Below, in pieces: positions 62,269 through 64,000 of a DNA stretch of 64,000 bases. The stretch is from NCBI RefSeq assembly GCF_017695955.1, contig NZ_JAAORO010000002.1:361748-425747 (forward strand), written 5' to 3'. The position numbers were made by a program, and so were the translations under genes. The notes below the pieces were generated by a model. That model saw only the letters and a list, made by a program, of their open reading frames with translations. It had not been told where the DNA came from and made no database searches. Positions within the stretch are counted from its first letter, which is position 1, and the number at the start of each line of letters is the position of its first letter. Source of the DNA: Prochlorococcus marinus XMU1419. GTDB taxonomy: Bacteria > Cyanobacteriota > Cyanobacteriia > PCC-6307 > Cyanobiaceae.

Positions 62269-62336
62269 CAAAGTAAAATAATAACTTCTAAATATATTAG
62301 CCTTCAACTGCAGATAAAGAGAGAATTTTTAATTTT

Positions 62337-62352
62337 TTAACTTATAAGTTAA
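62337..62352. repeat. 16-bp perfect palindrome upstream of psbY
   Basis: TTAACTTATAAGTTAA reads the same on both strands and lies about 70 bases before the psbY start. It could be an operator, but AT-only palindromes of this length are expected a few times by chance in 64 kb of such DNA. Confidence 0.3.
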
Positions 62353-62388
62353 GAATTGTATTTCAATTGTTCATGTTGGGATAATAAG

Positions 62389-62417
62389 TTGTTTTTTTTA
62401 CCTTAAAAAGGGATAAT
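62389..62417 (+). promoter_or_regulatory. candidate promoter of tRNA-Lys
   Basis: TTGTTT at 62389-62394 and GATAAT at 62412-62417 are 17 bases apart, a good sigma-70-type layout. Initiation near 62424 would give a 20-base leader before the tRNA. Confidence 0.45.
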
Positions 62418-62443
62418 TTTTAATGTACTCAATTTAACAAAAT

Positions 62444-62515
62444 GGGTCGCTAGCTCAGCGGTAGAGCATCCGGCTTTTAACCGGCTGGTCCTGAGTTCGA
62501 ATCTCAGGCGACCCA
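62444..62515 (+). tRNA. trnK: tRNA-Lys (anticodon TTT)
   Basis: A 72-nt cloverleaf without encoded CCA: acceptor GGGTCGC/GCGACCC with discriminator A, D arm GCTC-AGCGGTA-GAGC, anticodon loop CTTTTAA giving TTT, and T arm CTGAG-TTCGAAT-CTCAG. The outer pair of the anticodon stem is T opposite C, so that stem has four regular pairs. It is the only lysine tRNA seen here. Confidence 0.96.
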
Positions 62516-62733
62516 CATCTATTTCAATTGAATTACAAATTCCTTACAAATAAAAATTTTTTTTACTTGTATAAAATCTAAATATTTCTAACAGTAGTCA
62601 CTTTAACTTGAAGAGAATTCAAACGATTATCTGTAAAAATCTTTTTATCTTCAAAAAAATTTAAAAGAATTATTAGTTTTAAATATTTTCGAATAAAAAT
62701 TAATGCTTATACTCCTCAATAAGAATATGTAAT

Positions 62734-62756
62734 ATTCGATATTTACATCCTTAAAA
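62734..62756 (+). repeat. degenerate direct repeat, copy 1
   Basis: ATTCGATATTTACATCCTTA and the next three bases recur at 62926-62948 with three mismatches, 192 bases apart. Both lie upstream of hli; function unknown. Confidence 0.5.
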
Positions 62757-62777
62757 GCTTACATAAAAATCTAAGTT

Positions 62778-62800
62778 CATAATTTCGAAATGAAATTATG
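62778..62800. repeat. 9-bp inverted repeat (hairpin)
   Basis: CATAATTTC and GAAATTATG form a perfect stem with a five-base loop. No T-run follows on either strand within a few bases, so it is not a typical terminator. Confidence 0.5.
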
Positions 62801-62925
62801 GATCCCTCCTGAAAATAATGAAAACATACTTTAGTAAATTGAATTTTTAATTCTAGAATTAATTTCAGATACCAATTAAGCTCTAAACTACACATATCTG
62901 TATCAGAAATGAAATTAATTTATAA

Positions 62926-62948
62926 ATTCGATATAAACATCCTTAAAT
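62926..62948 (+). repeat. degenerate direct repeat, copy 2
   Basis: Second copy of the element at 62734-62756, ATTCGATATAAACATCCTTA and three more bases. It lies just before the candidate hli promoter. Confidence 0.5.
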
Positions 62949-62969
62949 TAAAAAAAAATCGAGATATGC

Positions 62970-62999
62970 TTTACAAAGCTTCATAAAATCTGTTACAAT
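62970..62999 (+). promoter_or_regulatory. candidate promoter of hli
   Basis: TTTACA at 62970-62975 and TACAAT at 62994-62999 are 18 bases apart. Initiation near 63006 would leave a leader of about 20 bases before the ATG at 63027. Confidence 0.5.
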
Positions 63000-63026
63000 C
63001 ATTTACATAAATAATTTTTCTTTATC

Positions 63027-63134
63027 ATGACTCCTGAAGCAGAACGTTTTAATGGTTGGGCAGCAATGTTAGGTTTCGTAGCTGCTGTTGGCGCATACGT
63101 AACAACTGGACAAATTATTCCAGGCTGGTTTTAA
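63027..63134 (+). CDS. hli: high-light-inducible protein (single-helix Hlip)
   Basis: This 35-residue protein is a very short member of the chlorophyll a/b-binding-like family. It has a single helix with Glu6, Asn9 and Gly10 in the positions of the ExxNG motif, then WAAMLGFVAAVGAY and the common tail TGQIIPGWF. The Arg of the usual NGR is Trp11, as in the short Prochlorococcus and cyanophage-type Hlips as far as I recall. Such proteins bind pigment and protect photosystems under excess light or stress. The ATG is 28 bases after the candidate -10 box, with no clear ribosome site. Confidence 0.9.
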   Translation: MTPEAERFNGWAAMLGFVAAVGAYVTTGQIIPGWF

Positions 63135-63499
63135 GTCTTAACGACGAACGAACTAAATCACAAACGCTAACGCTCGTTTACTTAATGTGTAACTGTATCA
63201 ATTTTAATAGTTGCACTAAATAATTTTTATTGAATTTTGATTCTCTTTCATAATTCACTATCTAATTTTCAAATGTTGATCAAATCATTACAAATAATTT
63301 TTAATAATTATGCTTTTGGTTTTTTAACAAATTTAAAACTGTCATTAATTAGTTATCTGAATTAAAACCTCTCTTAGCTAATTTTAATTTTAAAGTTTTA
63401 ACCCCAATTTTTTAATACAGCCTTCTTATTTTAAGAGGCTTTTTTTTTGCCTGATTTATGTATAGATAATTCAATATCTGGAATCTAAAAGTTTTTTCT
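63135..63499. other. 365-base region downstream of hli
   Basis: No supported gene. It contains a hairpin-plus-T-run terminator at 63419-63448, some 285 bases after the hli stop, so the hli transcript may have a long 3' tail or a small RNA may lie here. The only ORF over 25 codons (63273-63365) has no coding signature. Confidence 0.5.
63419..63448 (+). terminator. intrinsic terminator, plus strand
   Basis: AGCCTTCTT and AAGAGGCT pair across ATTTT with one bulged T, and eight Ts follow the stem directly. It would end plus-strand transcripts coming from hli or from an RNA between. Confidence 0.65.
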
Positions 63500-63637
63500 C
63501 TAATGTAATTTTTTTTGATTATCTTCAAAATTATCCAAGCATGTTGAACATAATAAATGCCCTTTTTTAATCCAAAATGTCTTAGTAGATCTTTCTATGT
63601 CTTTTCTGCAAATTAAACATTTGAAAATTGGAGACAT
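63500..63637 (-). CDS. 45-residue CxxC/CxxC zinc-ribbon-like protein
   Basis: This small ORF runs from ATG at 63635-63637 to TAG at 63500-63502. The protein begins MSPIFKCLICRKDIERS and has two CxxC pairs, Cys7/Cys10 (KCLICRK) and Cys30/Cys33 (LLCSTCLDN), 20 residues apart, as in a zinc ribbon or rubredoxin-like knuckle. Lys-rich segments (FWIKKGH, QKKLH) suggest nucleic-acid or ribosome contact, but that is speculation. The spacing of the four Cys residues makes a chance ORF unlikely. A strong hairpin lies 52-83 bases upstream, in its possible leader. Confidence 0.65.
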   Translation of the reverse strand: MSPIFKCLICRKDIERSTKTFWIKKGHLLCSTCLDNFEDNQKKLH

Positions 63638-63688
63638 TTTAAATAAAATCAATTTTTAGTAAAGAATAATTTGAAAAATTCTTATTTG

Positions 63689-63720
63689 ATTTCTCAAATA
63701 TCCTACTTGATTTGAGAAAT
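63689..63720. repeat. 11-bp inverted repeat (hairpin)
   Basis: ATTTCTCAAAT and ATTTGAGAAAT form a perfect 11-bp stem with a ten-base loop. On the plus strand GATTTTTTTA follows, so it could be a weak terminator; on the minus strand it lies in the leader of the 45-residue protein gene. Confidence 0.55.
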
Positions 63721-63798
63721 GATTTTTTTACTATATAGAAAATTAAAATCATTAACATTTAACTACAACTTTATGTATATCAATGATATTAGTATATA

Positions 63799-63827
63799 AA
63801 AAAGGCCTGCATTAAGCAGGCCTTTTT
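63799..63827. terminator. strong bidirectional terminator
   Basis: AAAAAGGCCTGC and GCAGGCCTTTTT form a perfect 12-bp stem with a five-base loop, giving a GC-rich stem plus T-run on both strands. On the minus strand it ends the porin gene, 33 bases after its stop. Confidence 0.88.
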
Positions 63828-63859
63828 GTGTGTAAGATTTTTTAATTTAGATTCAAGAT

Positions 63860-64000
63860 TTAGAAACTAAATGATGTTTTTACAACAACACCTGTTTGGT
63901 CGTCCTGTCCCTCTGCGTTATTTTCAACGATGAAAATAGCTGGAGTGATAGTCATGCCATCATTAACATTGTAAGTGTAGAAGAGTTCATAAGCCATGTT
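63860..64000 (-). CDS. som: outer-membrane porin, C-terminal end (Som/OprB type)
   Basis: Only the last 46 codons lie in the window. They read as two amphipathic beta strands of a porin: MAYELFYTYNVNDGMTITPA, then FIVENNAEGQDD and the final VVVKTSFSF. The C-terminal Phe is the classic outer-membrane insertion signal. The pattern fits cyanobacterial Som porins, with an SLH and OprB-like barrel, which would lie upstream outside the window. Codon use here is less AT-biased than in nearby genes, as expected for an abundant protein. A perfect terminator follows. Confidence 0.82.
   Translation of the reverse strand, partial: NMAYELFYTYNVNDGMTITPAIFIVENNAEGQDDQTGVVVKTSFSF

Larger units (their letters stand above)
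62516..63026. other. 511-base gene-poor region between tRNA-Lys and hli
   Basis: No convincing ORF is present on either strand. It holds a degenerate direct repeat (62734-62756 and 62926-62948), a 9-bp hairpin (62778-62800) and, at its end, a candidate hli promoter. A small RNA or a long regulated leader is possible but cannot be shown. Confidence 0.5.

Noticed and set aside
63273..63365. 30-codon ORF downstream of hli
   Set aside because: No ribosome site, no recognisable motif, and composition as expected of random AT-rich DNA.

Overview
The window looks like a piece of a high-light-adapted Prochlorococcus genome. The DNA is very AT-rich, and it carries oxygenic photosynthesis genes (psbY, a PsbP-like lipoprotein, petH, ycf54), plant-type lycopene cyclase, carotenoid isomerase, a SasA clock kinase, a tiny high-light-inducible protein and a porin of the picocyanobacterial Som type. 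No phage, transposon, rRNA or CRISPR sequence was seen. The organism is inferred from gene content and composition; no database search was run.

Layout. 0-6.3 kb: GuaB3-type IMP dehydrogenase (cut by the window edge), gyrA, crtL and a GH57 glucan enzyme. 6.5-12.6 kb: leuA, a small membrane protein, a compact PgpH-like HD phosphohydrolase, folD, crtE and a DUF212 protein. 12.6-18 kb: a zwf-opcA-cobB operon, then petH. 18-24.5 kb: SRPBCC protein, tRNA-Glu, sasA, two orphan proteins, prs, malQ and a RodZ-like protein. 24.5-33.7 kb: ABC1 kinase, PLP decarboxylase, cdsA, an alpha/beta hydrolase, a GldA-like dehydrogenase, clpC and a GNAT acetyltransferase. 33.8-39.4 kb: one tightly packed operon lysA-cdaA-uppS-bioB-trhO-unknown. 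39.4-45.4 kb: recR-lipA, PsbP-like lipoprotein, ABC exporter, a small secreted Cys protein and a DEAD-box RNA helicase. 45.5-55.6 kb: pdxJ-ycf54-recC-methyltransferase-recB-recD on the minus strand. 55.7-58.7 kb: acyltransferase, TPR-like protein, bolA, grxD, a DUF6761-like protein and an atypical response regulator. 58.6-62.3 kb: psbY-trmFO-crtH-membrane protein on the minus strand. 62.4-64 kb: a gene-poor stretch with tRNA-Lys, a 35-aa hli gene, a 45-aa CxxC/CxxC protein, several hairpins and the end of a porin gene.

How the genes work together. Several pathways are split over the window: carotenoids (crtE, crtL, crtH), chlorophyll (ycf54; tRNA-Glu is also the C5-pathway precursor), glycogen and night-time carbon use (GH57 enzyme, malQ, zwf, opcA), cyclic di-AMP synthesis and probable breakdown (cdaA, PgpH-like), and double-strand break repair (recBCD, recR).

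The points most worth a second look are a ferredoxin-NADP reductase with a predicted membrane anchor, an OmpR-family regulator lacking its phospho-acceptor Asp, a strong hairpin next to the start codon of the RNA helicase, a membrane methyltransferase inside the recCBD operon, and the small genes and hairpins of the last 1.6 kb. No clearly new multi-gene system was identified.
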